Positions 43,049 to 51,664 of a stretch of DNA of 64,000 nt are shown one piece after another. Source of the stretch: SYLG01 sp965226945. Its GTDB lineage: Bacteria > Planctomycetota > Planctomycetia > Gemmatales > Gemmataceae. Location of the stretch: NCBI GenBank assembly GCA_965226945.1, contig OZ245717.1:7812001-7876000 (forward strand). The letters are read 5' to 3'. Each line of letters opens with the position of its first letter. Positions within the stretch are counted from its first letter, which is position 1. A program made the position numbers and the translations under genes. The notes beneath the pieces were generated by a model. It worked only from the letters and a program-made list of their open reading frames with translations. It was not told the DNA's origin and ran no database searches.

Positions 43049-43875
43049 CGCGCAAGGAAATCCTCGAACGACTGAGATCGAAGCGCTCTGCGGGCATTCC
43101 CATCGTGGGTGGCGGGGCGGGCACGGGCCTGAGCGCCAAGTGTGAGGAAGCAGCCGGAATCGACCTGATCGTCATTTACAATTCCGGCCGATTCCGCATG
43201 GCGGGCCGAGGTTCGCTTGCGGGCCTCATGCCCTATGGAAATGCGAACGATATTGTCGTTGATCTTGGCCGCGAGGTGTTGCCTGTCGTTTCACATACGC
43301 CCGTCCTCGCGGGCGTCTGCGGCACCGATCCGTTCTTGCTTCGCCGCGAATTCTTGGAGCGGCTCAAGTCGATGGGCTTTGCCGGCATCCAAAATTTCCC
43401 GACCGTGGGCCTGATCGATGGGATTTTCCGGGCCAATCTCGAAGAAACCGGAATGGGATTCGATCTGGAAGTCGATCTCATCCGCGAAGCCAGGGAAATG
43501 GACCTGCTAACGACGCCCTATGCCTTCGATCCCGATCAGGCGCGCAAGCTCGTGCAGGCGGGGGCCGACATCCTCGTGGCGCACATGGGCCTGACCACCA
43601 AGGGGACGATTGGGGCGAAAACTTCCCGCACGATGGAAGAGTGCGTCAATGAAATTGCGGCAATCGCCAAGGCGGGCAAACGCGTGCGGCCCGATGTGCT
43701 CGTTCTCTGCCATGGCGGACCGATCGCCGAACCGGAGGATGCGCAGTTCATTCTCGACCGGGTCGCGGATTGCGACGGCTTCTATGGCGCCAGCTCGATG
43801 GAGCGGCTGCCCACCGAAAAAGCGATCACCGAGCAGGTGCGCCGCTTCGGCAAGCTGAAACTGGTGCCCAACTAG
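43045..43875 (+). CDS. TIM-barrel protein of the phosphoenolpyruvate-hydrolase-like family
   Basis: 276 residues, a full TIM barrel. Motifs are PIVGGGAGTGLSAKCEEAAG at the first strand, IYNSGRFRMAGRGSLAG, VCGTDPF, GIQNFPTVGLIDG and CHGGPIAEPEDAQFI. It matches PF09370, described as a predicted signal-transduction or PEP-hydrolase-like family, which is the C-terminal partner of the Tm-1-like module. It overlaps the previous gene by four bases. Function is not established; enzymatic activity on a phosphorylated C3 compound is only an inference from fold relatives. Cytoplasmic. Confidence 0.85.
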   Translation: MTRKEILERLRSKRSAGIPIVGGGAGTGLSAKCEEAAGIDLIVIYNSGRFRMAGRGSLAGLMPYGNANDIVVDLGREVLPVVSHTPVLAGVCGTDPFLLRREFLERLKSMGFAGIQNFPTVGLIDGIFRANLEETGMGFDLEVDLIREAREMDLLTTPYAFDPDQARKLVQAGADILVAHMGLTTKGTIGAKTSRTMEECVNEIAAIAKAGKRVRPDVLVLCHGGPIAEPEDAQFILDRVADCDGFYGASSMERLPTEKAITEQVRRFGKLKLVPN

Positions 43876-44029
43876 CAAAAACGAGCACCGCCTCAAAATC
43901 GGTAGGTGGGATCTTTCCCATATTGCCAGAAGAATTCGTCAATTGGGGAAAACCCGAAGCTAGGACGTGATTACCGATGAAAGGCAGGGGGAACTCCTTA
44001 CAATTTTTGGGAGAATGAAAGGGGTTTCC

Positions 44030-45154
44030 ATGAGGCGCAGGTCGCGGCTGGTTTTGGAAGATGGCACCATTTTCGAAGGCATTTCGTTTGGATCGGAAAA
44101 GACCCAGACGGGCGAGGTCGTCTTCAATACGAGTCTGATCGGCTACCAGGAGGTGCTGACCGATCCGTCCTACAAGGGCCAGATCGTCTGCATGACCTAC
44201 CCCGAAGTGGGCAATTACGGAATCAACAAAGACGACGAAGAGTCGACCGGCGTTCATGTTTCCGGCTTCGTCGTGCGGGAAGTCTCCCCGATCGCTTCCA
44301 ACTTCCGCTCGCAGGAAACACTGGACGCTTATTTGAAGCGTTCCGGTGTTCCGGGCATTTATGGAATCGACACGCGGGCGCTCGTGCGCCGCCTGCGTAG
44401 CCGCGGGGCCATGCGGGGCATCATCGACAGCAGTGACCGTACCGATCAAGAGCTGCTGGACCTGGCGAAGGGTTCCCGCTCCATGGCCGGCAGCGACCTG
44501 GTGCGCGAGGTCACCCCATCGGGCCCAAGCGACTGGAAAGAAGGGTTTCACAGCCCGTTTATGACACAGATCGCCAAGGCCGAACCGCGATTCAAGGTCA
44601 CGGCAATCGATTATGGCATGAAAACCAACATCGCCCGCTGCCTGGTGCAATCGGGCTGCATTGTGCGTGTCGTGCCTGGCACTAGCACCGCGGAAGAAAT
44701 CATGCAGGGCAACCCGGATGGGGTTTTCCTTTCGAACGGTCCCGGCGATCCCGAAGCGGTCACCTACGCGGTCGATGCCATCAAGAAGATCCTCGGGAAA
44801 AAACCGCTTTTCGGTATTTGTCTGGGTCATCAATTGCTGGGCCTGGCTCTGGGTGCTCAAACCTACAAGCTCAAGTTCGGCCACCGGGGTGCAAACCATC
44901 CCGTGCTCAACAAACTTACCGGTAGAGTTGAGATCACGACCCAGAACCACGGCTTCGCGGTCGATCCCAAAACCCTGTCCGCCGATGTTGAGGTGACGCA
45001 CATCAACCTCAATGATCAGACTCTCGAAGGCATTCGCCATCAAGGGAAGAAGGCCTTCAGCGTTCAATACCACCCCGAAGCCAGCGCGGGACCGCATGAC
45101 AGCAGTTACCTGTTTGGCGACTTCATCAAGCTCATGGAGCAGTCGAAAAACTGA
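44030..45154 (+). CDS. carA: Carbamoyl-phosphate synthase small subunit
   Basis: 374 residues from the ATG at 44030, with AAAGGGG 5 bases upstream; ATG 44015 and GTG 43967 give longer forms. The length fits CarA (about 380). The N-terminal domain carries LVLEDGTIFEGISFG and VFNTSLIGYQEVLTDPSY. The class-I glutamine amidotransferase domain holds the Cys nucleophile in GICLGHQLLG, and His-Glu in QYHPEAS; SNGPGDPEAV is the oxyanion-side loop. The enzyme releases ammonia from glutamine for the large subunit (CarB), which is not in this window, for arginine and pyrimidine synthesis. A hydrolase gene follows after 8 bp. Confidence 0.96.
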   Translation: MRRRSRLVLEDGTIFEGISFGSEKTQTGEVVFNTSLIGYQEVLTDPSYKGQIVCMTYPEVGNYGINKDDEESTGVHVSGFVVREVSPIASNFRSQETLDAYLKRSGVPGIYGIDTRALVRRLRSRGAMRGIIDSSDRTDQELLDLAKGSRSMAGSDLVREVTPSGPSDWKEGFHSPFMTQIAKAEPRFKVTAIDYGMKTNIARCLVQSGCIVRVVPGTSTAEEIMQGNPDGVFLSNGPGDPEAVTYAVDAIKKILGKKPLFGICLGHQLLGLALGAQTYKLKFGHRGANHPVLNKLTGRVEITTQNHGFAVDPKTLSADVEVTHINLNDQTLEGIRHQGKKAFSVQYHPEASAGPHDSSYLFGDFIKLMEQSKN

Positions 45155-45162
45155 ACCGGAAC

Positions 45163-46215
45163 ATGGTGCGCCCCGTCTCCAGAATGATCGCAGCTCTCAT
45201 CCTCGCTGGCAGGAGTTTTCGACGGGGCCAGTCGAGCCTGTACCTGGGGCTTGGTTTGCTCGGCCTCGTCCCCATGGCAGCCGGTGCCGTTGAGTTCCCG
45301 AACGAAGAAAGCGGCTCGTTCCGATTTGAATCCAAGGGGGACGAAGCGGAACTTCCGGAGATCTACAGGCTGAAGGCGAGGGATTTTTCGTTTCAGATGA
45401 AGCTCAAGAGCCGCAAGGAAGGCCTTGGCATCGTCATCCATGAAGTTTCCTTCCCCTCTCCCTTTGAGAGTCCGCACAAGGAAAACAACACCGTCTGGGC
45501 CGAGTATTACCGGCCAATCGACGCTCAGGACAAAAAGGCACCGGCGATCGTGGTGCTTGACATTACGGGCGGCGATCAAAGCCTCTCGCGCATGATCAGT
45601 ACCCAGCTGGCCCGCAAGGGCGTTCATGCCCTGTTTGTGCAAATGGCCTATTACGGTCCCCGCAAGCCCAAGGGAACCAACCTCAAGCTTTTGAGCACCG
45701 ACATATTGCAGACCGTCAAGGGAGTGCAGCAAACGGTTCAGGACCTCAGGGTCGCGGCCGCCTTTTTGGAGTCGCGCCCCGAAGTGGACGCCAAGCGGAT
45801 TGGGATTACCGGCACCAGCTTGGGATCGTTTTTCGCCGCGCTGGGGGCCGAGATGGAGCCTCGCTATTCGCGCTGCTCGGTGCTCTTGGGCGGGGGTGGT
45901 TTCATCGATGGGTTTTACAATCATCCCGAGGCAGGATTGTTTCGTTTGGTCTGGGAGGGATTAGGTAACAACCAAGCCAGGGCCGCTCAACTGATCGCTC
46001 CCTACGATCCGATCACTCTGGCCAGCCGGTTGAAGTCCAAAAAAGTCCTGATCATGGCCGCCTCGAAAGACGAAATCGTCGCGCCCAGAATGGCCAAGGC
46101 CCTCTGGGAAGAATCGGGCAAACAGAAAATCCTCTGGTTCGACGCCGGTCATTACTCGGCGATTGTGCATTTGCCCGAAGCGATCAACGAAATCGCGAAA
46201 TTGATGCAAGAGTAA
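45163..46215 (+). CDS. Exported alpha/beta hydrolase
   Basis: 350 residues. The N-terminus carries a hydrophobic leader (SSLYLGLGLLGLVPMAAGA). The alpha/beta-hydrolase core has the nucleophile elbow ITGTSLGSFFAA (Ser), the acid in AASKDEIVAP (Asp) and the His in DAGHYSA, a complete triad. Sequence style resembles acetyl-xylan esterase and dienelactone-hydrolase relatives. The gene starts 8 bp after carA, so it is cotranscribed, but no metabolic link is obvious. It may act on an ester outside the cytoplasm. Confidence 0.82.
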   Translation: MVRPVSRMIAALILAGRSFRRGQSSLYLGLGLLGLVPMAAGAVEFPNEESGSFRFESKGDEAELPEIYRLKARDFSFQMKLKSRKEGLGIVIHEVSFPSPFESPHKENNTVWAEYYRPIDAQDKKAPAIVVLDITGGDQSLSRMISTQLARKGVHALFVQMAYYGPRKPKGTNLKLLSTDILQTVKGVQQTVQDLRVAAAFLESRPEVDAKRIGITGTSLGSFFAALGAEMEPRYSRCSVLLGGGGFIDGFYNHPEAGLFRLVWEGLGNNQARAAQLIAPYDPITLASRLKSKKVLIMAASKDEIVAPRMAKALWEESGKQKILWFDAGHYSAIVHLPEAINEIAKLMQE

Positions 46216-46432
46216 GGCCGCGAAATCCTGTTCGACCTGCTGATTTTTGCGAAATCGTTTGCATCGTTGCCGCCTAAAATGGGGCAAGGCAAAAATCTCC
46301 GGGTAAGCGCCGCGGATGAGCGCTATGGCTCCAATTTCTGAGACCAATACATCTTGCTCGACTCCGCTCGATGACGGCCAAGGGAAATCCAGCCCTTTAT
46401 GGAGATTGAGATTCCCATAGAGATTCCAATCG

Positions 46433-47161
46433 ATGGAGCAGGTCATGGAGAATTTCTTCCAATCCGTTTTCCGCCTGCCTTTTCGATCCCGCGGAAAAGA
46501 AGCGCCACTGCCGGCCGAACCGGTCACACCAGATCAGGACAGGGGCGCGCTTACAAAGCTGGAGCAAGCGGTTTTTGCGGAAGCGTTTCGGCAAGGCCTT
46601 TTTGCCGGTCTACCCAGCCAGGAAGCCTTTCTGCTTGCCATCTCGGTCCACCCCCATCCGCGCTTTTCCCAGTCTGAAGCCGAGGTTAAGGCGCTTCTAA
46701 GTCAGGGGTGCGATCTCGATCAAAGCCTGGTACAGACGGGTTCCTGGGTCAGCGAGGAATTGCTCGCGACCCTCGAAATCGGGGAGCGACGCGGTTGCTT
46801 GCAAGGGCTCCTCGAAGTTGTCGCCATGGGCCTGACGAGCAACCCGGGCAAGGAATTGGTCAGCGCTCTTGGGCGCCTTGAGGCCACGACGCGATTTTGC
46901 GCGGCCCTCTCCACGTTGCTGAAGGGAACGCATTTCAAGAACGAGATGATCGCGGAAGCCGGCCGCATTGCGGGAGGGGGACCCGCTTTCCGTCAAGCTG
47001 TTCAGATCTTGAAGGAGAAGGTGGAGATTGGCTCGAGCCTCTCCCACGGGATGTCCCTCTCCGGGCAGGTGTTCGATCGATTTCTTTGCCGATTGCTCAA
47101 GAAACAGGAGGACCCTTCCAAGGTGCAGCCGATCTTGGCGATGCTGGGAAATCCAATTTGA
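46433..47161 (+). CDS. Unknown soluble protein with GspF-like helical repeats
   Basis: 242 residues (ATG 46433; ATG 46445 has the better GGAG spacing). No family is certain. Two segments resemble the cytoplasmic helical domain of type II secretion GspF proteins: LSQGCDLDQSLVQTG followed by LLATLEIGERRGCLQGLLEV near 87-125, and VEIGSSLSHGMSLSGQVFDR near 190-210. The GE-x-x-G-x-L type turn is the best match. Unlike GspF there are no transmembrane helices, so this would be a soluble derivative. No pilus or secretion genes are nearby. It ends 13 bp from the convergent DUF2293 gene. Confidence 0.6.
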   Translation: MEQVMENFFQSVFRLPFRSRGKEAPLPAEPVTPDQDRGALTKLEQAVFAEAFRQGLFAGLPSQEAFLLAISVHPHPRFSQSEAEVKALLSQGCDLDQSLVQTGSWVSEELLATLEIGERRGCLQGLLEVVAMGLTSNPGKELVSALGRLEATTRFCAALSTLLKGTHFKNEMIAEAGRIAGGGPAFRQAVQILKEKVEIGSSLSHGMSLSGQVFDRFLCRLLKKQEDPSKVQPILAMLGNPI

Positions 47162-47174
47162 GGCTGGAAATAAG

Positions 47175-47861
47175 CTATGCCGGCTCCCCCTTACCATTCA
47201 ACGCCTTTTTCAGCGGGCAGTTTGCCTGCGCCTCCTCTCCTTTGCGGTATTGCCTCAGCAGTTCTTTCGACCTTTCCGCAAGCATGCGCCTGACTTCGCG
47301 GCGTTTTCCCTTGATCCGAGGGATGATCATGCTGTCGTAACCGGTGGTTTGGTGGCGCATCCAGGCAATCACGGCGGCTTCGGCGCGTCTTTCGATCGGG
47401 ATTCTCTTGGTGCGCGCCACCGTGCCGCTGCCCACCGGCGTGGCATGTTCCGTGATCGCCTTGGCCATCTTCTGTGACAGCTCGGTGTATTGAGGCGCGA
47501 ACGCGAGGAATGCCATGACCGAGCCATGGAAATCCTCGACATACTCCTCCTGCACCCGCTCCCTTCTCACCGTGGCGGCCGCCTTCTTCTTGGCATAACC
47601 TTCCGTGCCGCGCTCCTTCTCGAGGTCCTGGCGAATCCGCTCAACGGTAGCGGACGGCGCCCAGAGGCCGCGAGAAAAAACTCGACGGCCCTTGCGCTCT
47701 TGAACGAGCCAGAAATCTCCCTCTGCCTTGACCCTGCGAGTCAGCCCGGCATCACCCGGCGCCAACAAAATCCAGCCTTCCGGAACTTTGTGAACTTTGC
47801 CGTCCGGCGAACGGACCGAGTCAGAAGTGGGGCCAGGGGTAAAGGGGAGAGGGGCCGTCAT
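47175..47861 (-). CDS. DUF2293 protein
   Basis: 228 residues from the ATG at 47861; a longer frame starts at 47891. The C-terminal half carries the DUF2293 pattern AVIAWMRHQTTGYDSMIIPR followed by KGKRREVRRMLAERS. The N-terminal half is basic with a Trp/Leu-rich strand (GWILLAPGDAGLTRRVKAEG) and a Lys/Arg helix. The high positive charge is consistent with nucleic-acid binding, but the family has no proven role. Divergent from the esterase gene. Confidence 0.75.
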   Translation of the reverse strand: MTAPLPFTPGPTSDSVRSPDGKVHKVPEGWILLAPGDAGLTRRVKAEGDFWLVQERKGRRVFSRGLWAPSATVERIRQDLEKERGTEGYAKKKAAATVRRERVQEEYVEDFHGSVMAFLAFAPQYTELSQKMAKAITEHATPVGSGTVARTKRIPIERRAEAAVIAWMRHQTTGYDSMIIPRIKGKRREVRRMLAERSKELLRQYRKGEEAQANCPLKKALNGKGEPA

Positions 47862-48094
47862 TCGAAGATCTCGCGTCCTTGCCAAAAACATGCTTTAGCG
47901 GATGCGTTCGCGTTGTGCAAGCGGAGCCGTGGAAACATTCAGACCTGCCGAGCAAGCGCTCTTGGACAGTGAAAGCCTCACCATTGTCAGACCGACTCGG
48001 GTCCGTTCCAACTCGCTGGCAGGGCCAATGTGCCTCTGCGAATCGATACAATCGAGCGAATGGTGGGATTTTCCCTCGCAATCGGGCCTCATTC

Positions 48095-48991
48095 ATGAAG
48101 TTGCTTTTGATCCTTTTCTACCACTACTTTTCCTGGCGATATCGCCTGGGAAAAGCGCGCACGCTCACAGTGGGTGCGCTCAAACGCACCTACTTCGTTT
48201 ACCGCCCCAAAGCGGCTCCCCCTTCCGAATCTCTGCCGGTGGTCATTGCCGTACATGGCGCCACGATGAACGGGCCCATGATGGCCTGGATGTCACAGCT
48301 CAATGGTGTCGCCGATCGCGAGAGCTTTCTCGTCGTCTACCCCGACGGCACCGGCGCCAATCGTTCCTACACCTGGAACGCCGGAAACTGTTGCGGCGAC
48401 GCCAGGAAAAATCAGGTGGACGATGTCGGTTTTTTCCGGGCGCTGCTTGCCGATCTCATCAAGCGGGATGCGATCGATCCGAAGAGAATCTTCGTCACGG
48501 GCATCTCCAACGGCGCGATGATGACTTATCGCATCGCGGCCGAGCTTGCCGGCCAGATCGCCGCGATCGCCCCGGTCGCCGGCCCAAGCCCACCCGTGGC
48601 GACGCCCCCTTCCAGGCCGATGCCGATCATTCATTTCCACGGCACCATGGATCAATTCACCCCCTACAATGGGGGTAAAGGGCCAAAAAGCCTATTTCAG
48701 ATCGACTATCTCTCCGTCGAGCAGACGATCTCGATATGGGTTCTGTTCAATCAGTGCCGTTCCCAGCCCGAGATCACACCTGTGAAAGTCGCCGAAGGAG
48801 ACCTGGCGGTCACGAAAATGACCTATGGAAACGGCCTTGCCCAAAGCGAGGTCCAATTGTTCAAGATCGATGGAGGCGGCCACACCTGGCCCGGCAGGAA
48901 ACCCTTCGCAAAATTCATGGGGCAAGCGGTCCTCTCGCTTGGCGCCAACCAACTCATGTGGCAATTTTTCCAGCGCCACCCGCTGCCCTAG
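48095..48991 (+). CDS. PHB-depolymerase-family esterase
   Basis: 298 residues from the ATG at 48095, chosen because the upstream 72-residue extension is not protein-like. The N-terminus has one hydrophobic stretch (KLLLILFYHYFSW). The LpqC/PHB-depolymerase pattern is clear: VIAVHGATMNGPMMAWMS (oxyanion turn), VVYPDGTGANRSYTWNAG, nucleophile Ser in VTGISNGAMMTYRIA, IIHFHGTMDQFTPY (acid Asp) and GGGHTWPG (His). These enzymes cleave polyhydroxyalkanoate, feruloyl or acetyl esters. A bidirectional hairpin lies after the stop. A second esterase of similar type is encoded at 59192-60157. Confidence 0.85.
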   Translation: MKLLLILFYHYFSWRYRLGKARTLTVGALKRTYFVYRPKAAPPSESLPVVIAVHGATMNGPMMAWMSQLNGVADRESFLVVYPDGTGANRSYTWNAGNCCGDARKNQVDDVGFFRALLADLIKRDAIDPKRIFVTGISNGAMMTYRIAAELAGQIAAIAPVAGPSPPVATPPSRPMPIIHFHGTMDQFTPYNGGKGPKSLFQIDYLSVEQTISIWVLFNQCRSQPEITPVKVAEGDLAVTKMTYGNGLAQSEVQLFKIDGGGHTWPGRKPFAKFMGQAVLSLGANQLMWQFFQRHPLP

Positions 48992-49065
48992 GAAATCAAG
49001 AAGCGAACAAAAGCGCCGCGCGGCTCAAGCCAAGGAACCTGGGCGCGCTCAACACCAAAACACCA

Positions 49066-49099
49066 AAGAGAGAGGCGGCCCCAAGGCCGCCTCTCTCTC
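49066..49099. terminator. Hairpin terminator between convergent genes
   Basis: GAGAGAGGCGGCC (49068-49080) and GGCCGCCTCTCTC (49085-49097) form a 13-bp stem with a 4-base loop. It lies between the esterase stop and the typA stop and could serve both strands. Confidence 0.75.
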
Positions 49100-49123
49100 T
49101 TCCGGGCTGACTCCGCGGCGCTC

Positions 49124-50959
49124 TTAGCCGTTGCTGCGGGAGTGCTTTTTGCGGTCGGTTTCCTTGAGGTAAAGCTTGCGCATGCGCACTTGCTTCGGGG
49201 TAATCTCGACGAGTTCATCGTCTTCAATGTACTCAAGCGCCGCTTCGAGCGTGAATTCGCGCGGCGGCTTCAAGGGCGTCGTCTTGTCCGAGCCGGAGGC
49301 GCGCATGTTGGTCAGCTTCTTTTCGCGGGTGACGTTCACCGTCAGGTCGTTGTCGCGGCAATGCTCGCCCACAATCTGACCTTCGTAAACCGCTTCCATC
49401 GGACCGACAAACAGATCGCCTCGCTCTTGCAAGCCTTCGATCGCGTAACCGGTCGCCTTGGCCGTTTCGGTCGAAATGAGCACGCCCGCGGGCCGTCCCG
49501 CCAGTCCTGGCTTGGCTGGACGGTAGTCTTCGAAATTGTGATGCAAAATCGCCAGGCCCTGCGTGGCGGTGAGCATTTTCGTGCGCAAGCCGATCAGGCC
49601 GCGGGCCGGAATGTAGAACTCAATATGCGTGCTGCTGCCGTGATTTTCCATTTTCACGCATTCGCCCTGGCGCTCCAGCACCAGGCGCATGACCGAACCG
49701 GAATGCTCCGAAGGAACCTCGACCACGAGGTATTCGATCGGTTCGAAGGTCTTGCCTTCAATCTCCTTGGTGATGACGCGGGGCTTGCCCACGGCCAGCT
49801 CCGAACCTTCGCGGCGCATCGTCTCCAATAGCACGCCAAGGTGCAACAGACCGCGGCCGGAGACGACGAATTCCGACTCGCGGTCGCCTGGGCGCACGCG
49901 CAAGGCCACATTGTGCTGCAGCTCTTTTTCCAGGCGGTCGCGCAATTCCCGGCTCGTCAGCGGCTTGCCTTCCTGGCCGACGAAGGGGGAATCGTTGACC
50001 TTGAACAGCATGTCGAGGGTCGGTTCGTCGATGGTGATCGGCGGGCGGGCCATCGGTTTGTCGATTTCACAGATCGTGTCGCCGATGTCGGCATCGTCGA
50101 TCCCCACGACGCAGCAAATGTCGCCGGCGCGGATTTCGTCGACTTCTTTTTTGGCCAGCCGGTCGAATTCGAGCACCTGGACGACGGTGTCCTGGAACAC
50201 CGAGCCGTCTTTTTGCTTGACGACGGATACCTTCTGGTTCTTGCGGATCTTGCCGCCATAGACGCGTCCGATGGCGATTTTGCCCACGAAGTCGCTGTAG
50301 GCCAGGGCCATGACCTGCATTTGAAGCGGAGCGTTTTCATCTCCTTCCGGAGCGGGAATGGCATTGAGAATCGCATCGAACAACGGGTGAAGGTCCTTGG
50401 CCGGAACCTTCATGTCGTTGGTGGCGATGCCGGCGCGGCCCGAGGCATAGATCACCGGGAAGTTGGCCTGTTCATCGCTGGCACCCAGCTCGATGAACAG
50501 ATCGAAGACATGAGAGTGAACTTCGTCGATGCGCGCATCGGGCCGGTCGATCTTGTTGATGACCACGATCGGCTTCAAGCCGCAGGCAAAAGCCTTACGC
50601 AACACGAAGCGGGTCTGGGGCAGGGGACCTTCGGCAGAGTCCACGAGAAGAAAAACCCCGTCGGCCATGCGCAAAATGCGCTCGACCTCGCCGCCGAAGT
50701 CGGCGTGGCCGGGGGTGTCGATCAGGTTGACTTTGACATCTCCCAACCGGATCGCGCAGTTTTTCGCGAGAATCGTGATCCCGCGCTCGCGTTCCTGATC
50801 GTTGGAATCCATGATCAGGCCATGCTGGCCGCCGACGAGTTTGTCTAATTCCTCGTTCCGAAAGAGCCCCGATTGGCGAAGCATCTGATCGACCAGGGTG
50901 GTCTTCCCATGGTCAACGTGGGCGATGATCGCGACATTCCTCAAATCCTTACGCTGCAT
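49124..50959 (-). CDS. typA: Ribosome-associated GTPase TypA/BipA
   Basis: 611 residues, the family's usual length. G motifs: AHVDHGKTT (12-20), ERERGITILAKN (switch I), DTPGHADFGGEVER, and NKIDRPDA. The elongation-factor-like domains II, III and V and the TypA-specific C-terminus follow (ASGSDKTTPLKPP is the conserved tail motif). TypA binds 70S ribosomes and aids assembly and stress growth. The region upstream is shared with the divergent SixA-like gene. Assignment is secure. Confidence 0.97.
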   Translation of the reverse strand: MQRKDLRNVAIIAHVDHGKTTLVDQMLRQSGLFRNEELDKLVGGQHGLIMDSNDQERERGITILAKNCAIRLGDVKVNLIDTPGHADFGGEVERILRMADGVFLLVDSAEGPLPQTRFVLRKAFACGLKPIVVINKIDRPDARIDEVHSHVFDLFIELGASDEQANFPVIYASGRAGIATNDMKVPAKDLHPLFDAILNAIPAPEGDENAPLQMQVMALAYSDFVGKIAIGRVYGGKIRKNQKVSVVKQKDGSVFQDTVVQVLEFDRLAKKEVDEIRAGDICCVVGIDDADIGDTICEIDKPMARPPITIDEPTLDMLFKVNDSPFVGQEGKPLTSRELRDRLEKELQHNVALRVRPGDRESEFVVSGRGLLHLGVLLETMRREGSELAVGKPRVITKEIEGKTFEPIEYLVVEVPSEHSGSVMRLVLERQGECVKMENHGSSTHIEFYIPARGLIGLRTKMLTATQGLAILHHNFEDYRPAKPGLAGRPAGVLISTETAKATGYAIEGLQERGDLFVGPMEAVYEGQIVGEHCRDNDLTVNVTREKKLTNMRASGSDKTTPLKPPREFTLEAALEYIEDDELVEITPKQVRMRKLYLKETDRKKHSRSNG

Positions 50960-51020
50960 TTCCGAACCACCTTCGATCCTTCGTCTGAAATTTCCCCAAG
51001 GAGACTATTTTATGAGAAAC

Positions 51021-51050
51021 TTGATGCAAAAAATCGTCCCCAAATATGAT
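51021..51050 (+). promoter_or_regulatory. Probable promoter of the SixA-like gene
   Basis: TTGATG (51021-51026), an 18-bp spacer and TATGAT (51045-51050, five of six matches to the -10 consensus) lie about 28 bp before the ATG at 51079. Confidence 0.45.
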
Positions 51051-51078
51051 AAATTCGGGAAATCGGGAGAGAGACACG

Positions 51079-51600
51079 ATGGAACTGGTGCTTGTTCGGC
51101 ATGCCGAGGCGGAAGATCCCGATGGAAAGCGGATCAAAACCGATTTTGACCGCCCCCTGACCGACCAGGGTCGTAAACAGGCGAAAAACCTGGGCAAATT
51201 CCTCAAAAAAACCTCACTCACTGGCTCTCTGCTGATCGCCAGCCCCCTCGTGCGCGCTCAAGAAACGGCCCAAATCCTGCACAATGAGGCGCGCTCGATC
51301 TTCGCCGATTTCGAAACCTGGACGGAATGCGGCATCCCTGCCTCCTGGGAAGAACTGCGAAATCGCCTGGAACCGCTGAAAATCCCCTCTGCCGTATTGG
51401 TCGGTCACATGGACGAAATCGCCATTTTGGCCGAAAAGCTCCTGGGAGCCACGCGCAGTTCGCTTTCTTTTCGAAAATGCGCCGCCGCGCTCTTTCGCTG
51501 GGAGGGAGGCCTGCGCTGGCAAACCGCCCGGTTGAAATGGTGGATCGACCCGGAAATCCTGAGTTTGATGGCGGAAATGGGCAAAGATTCGAAGCATTGA
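51079..51600 (+). CDS. sixA: SixA-type histidine phosphatase
   Basis: 173 residues from the ATG at 51079, preceded by GGGAGAG; the ATG at 51046 is upstream of that site. The phosphoglycerate-mutase-like signature MELVLVRHAEAEDPDG contains the phospho-accepting His8 after Arg7. LTDQGRKQA, IASPLVRAQETA (second Arg) and LVGHMDEI (second His) complete the active site. Small SixA proteins dephosphorylate phosphohistidine domains, such as those of phosphorelays. No phosphorelay partner is adjacent. Divergent from typA. Confidence 0.88.
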   Translation: MELVLVRHAEAEDPDGKRIKTDFDRPLTDQGRKQAKNLGKFLKKTSLTGSLLIASPLVRAQETAQILHNEARSIFADFETWTECGIPASWEELRNRLEPLKIPSAVLVGHMDEIAILAEKLLGATRSSLSFRKCAAALFRWEGGLRWQTARLKWWIDPEILSLMAEMGKDSKH

Positions 51601-51664
51601 TTCGGTTGCCCCGGCTTTTTTTTCCGCCGGTCGGTTTCGCAACCGGCAAAGACTGGCCGGGGCA

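Noticed and set aside
47902..48678. 258-residue plus-strand frame overlapping the PHB-depolymerase gene
   Set aside because: It is an out-of-frame shadow; the esterase frame contains all catalytic motifs.
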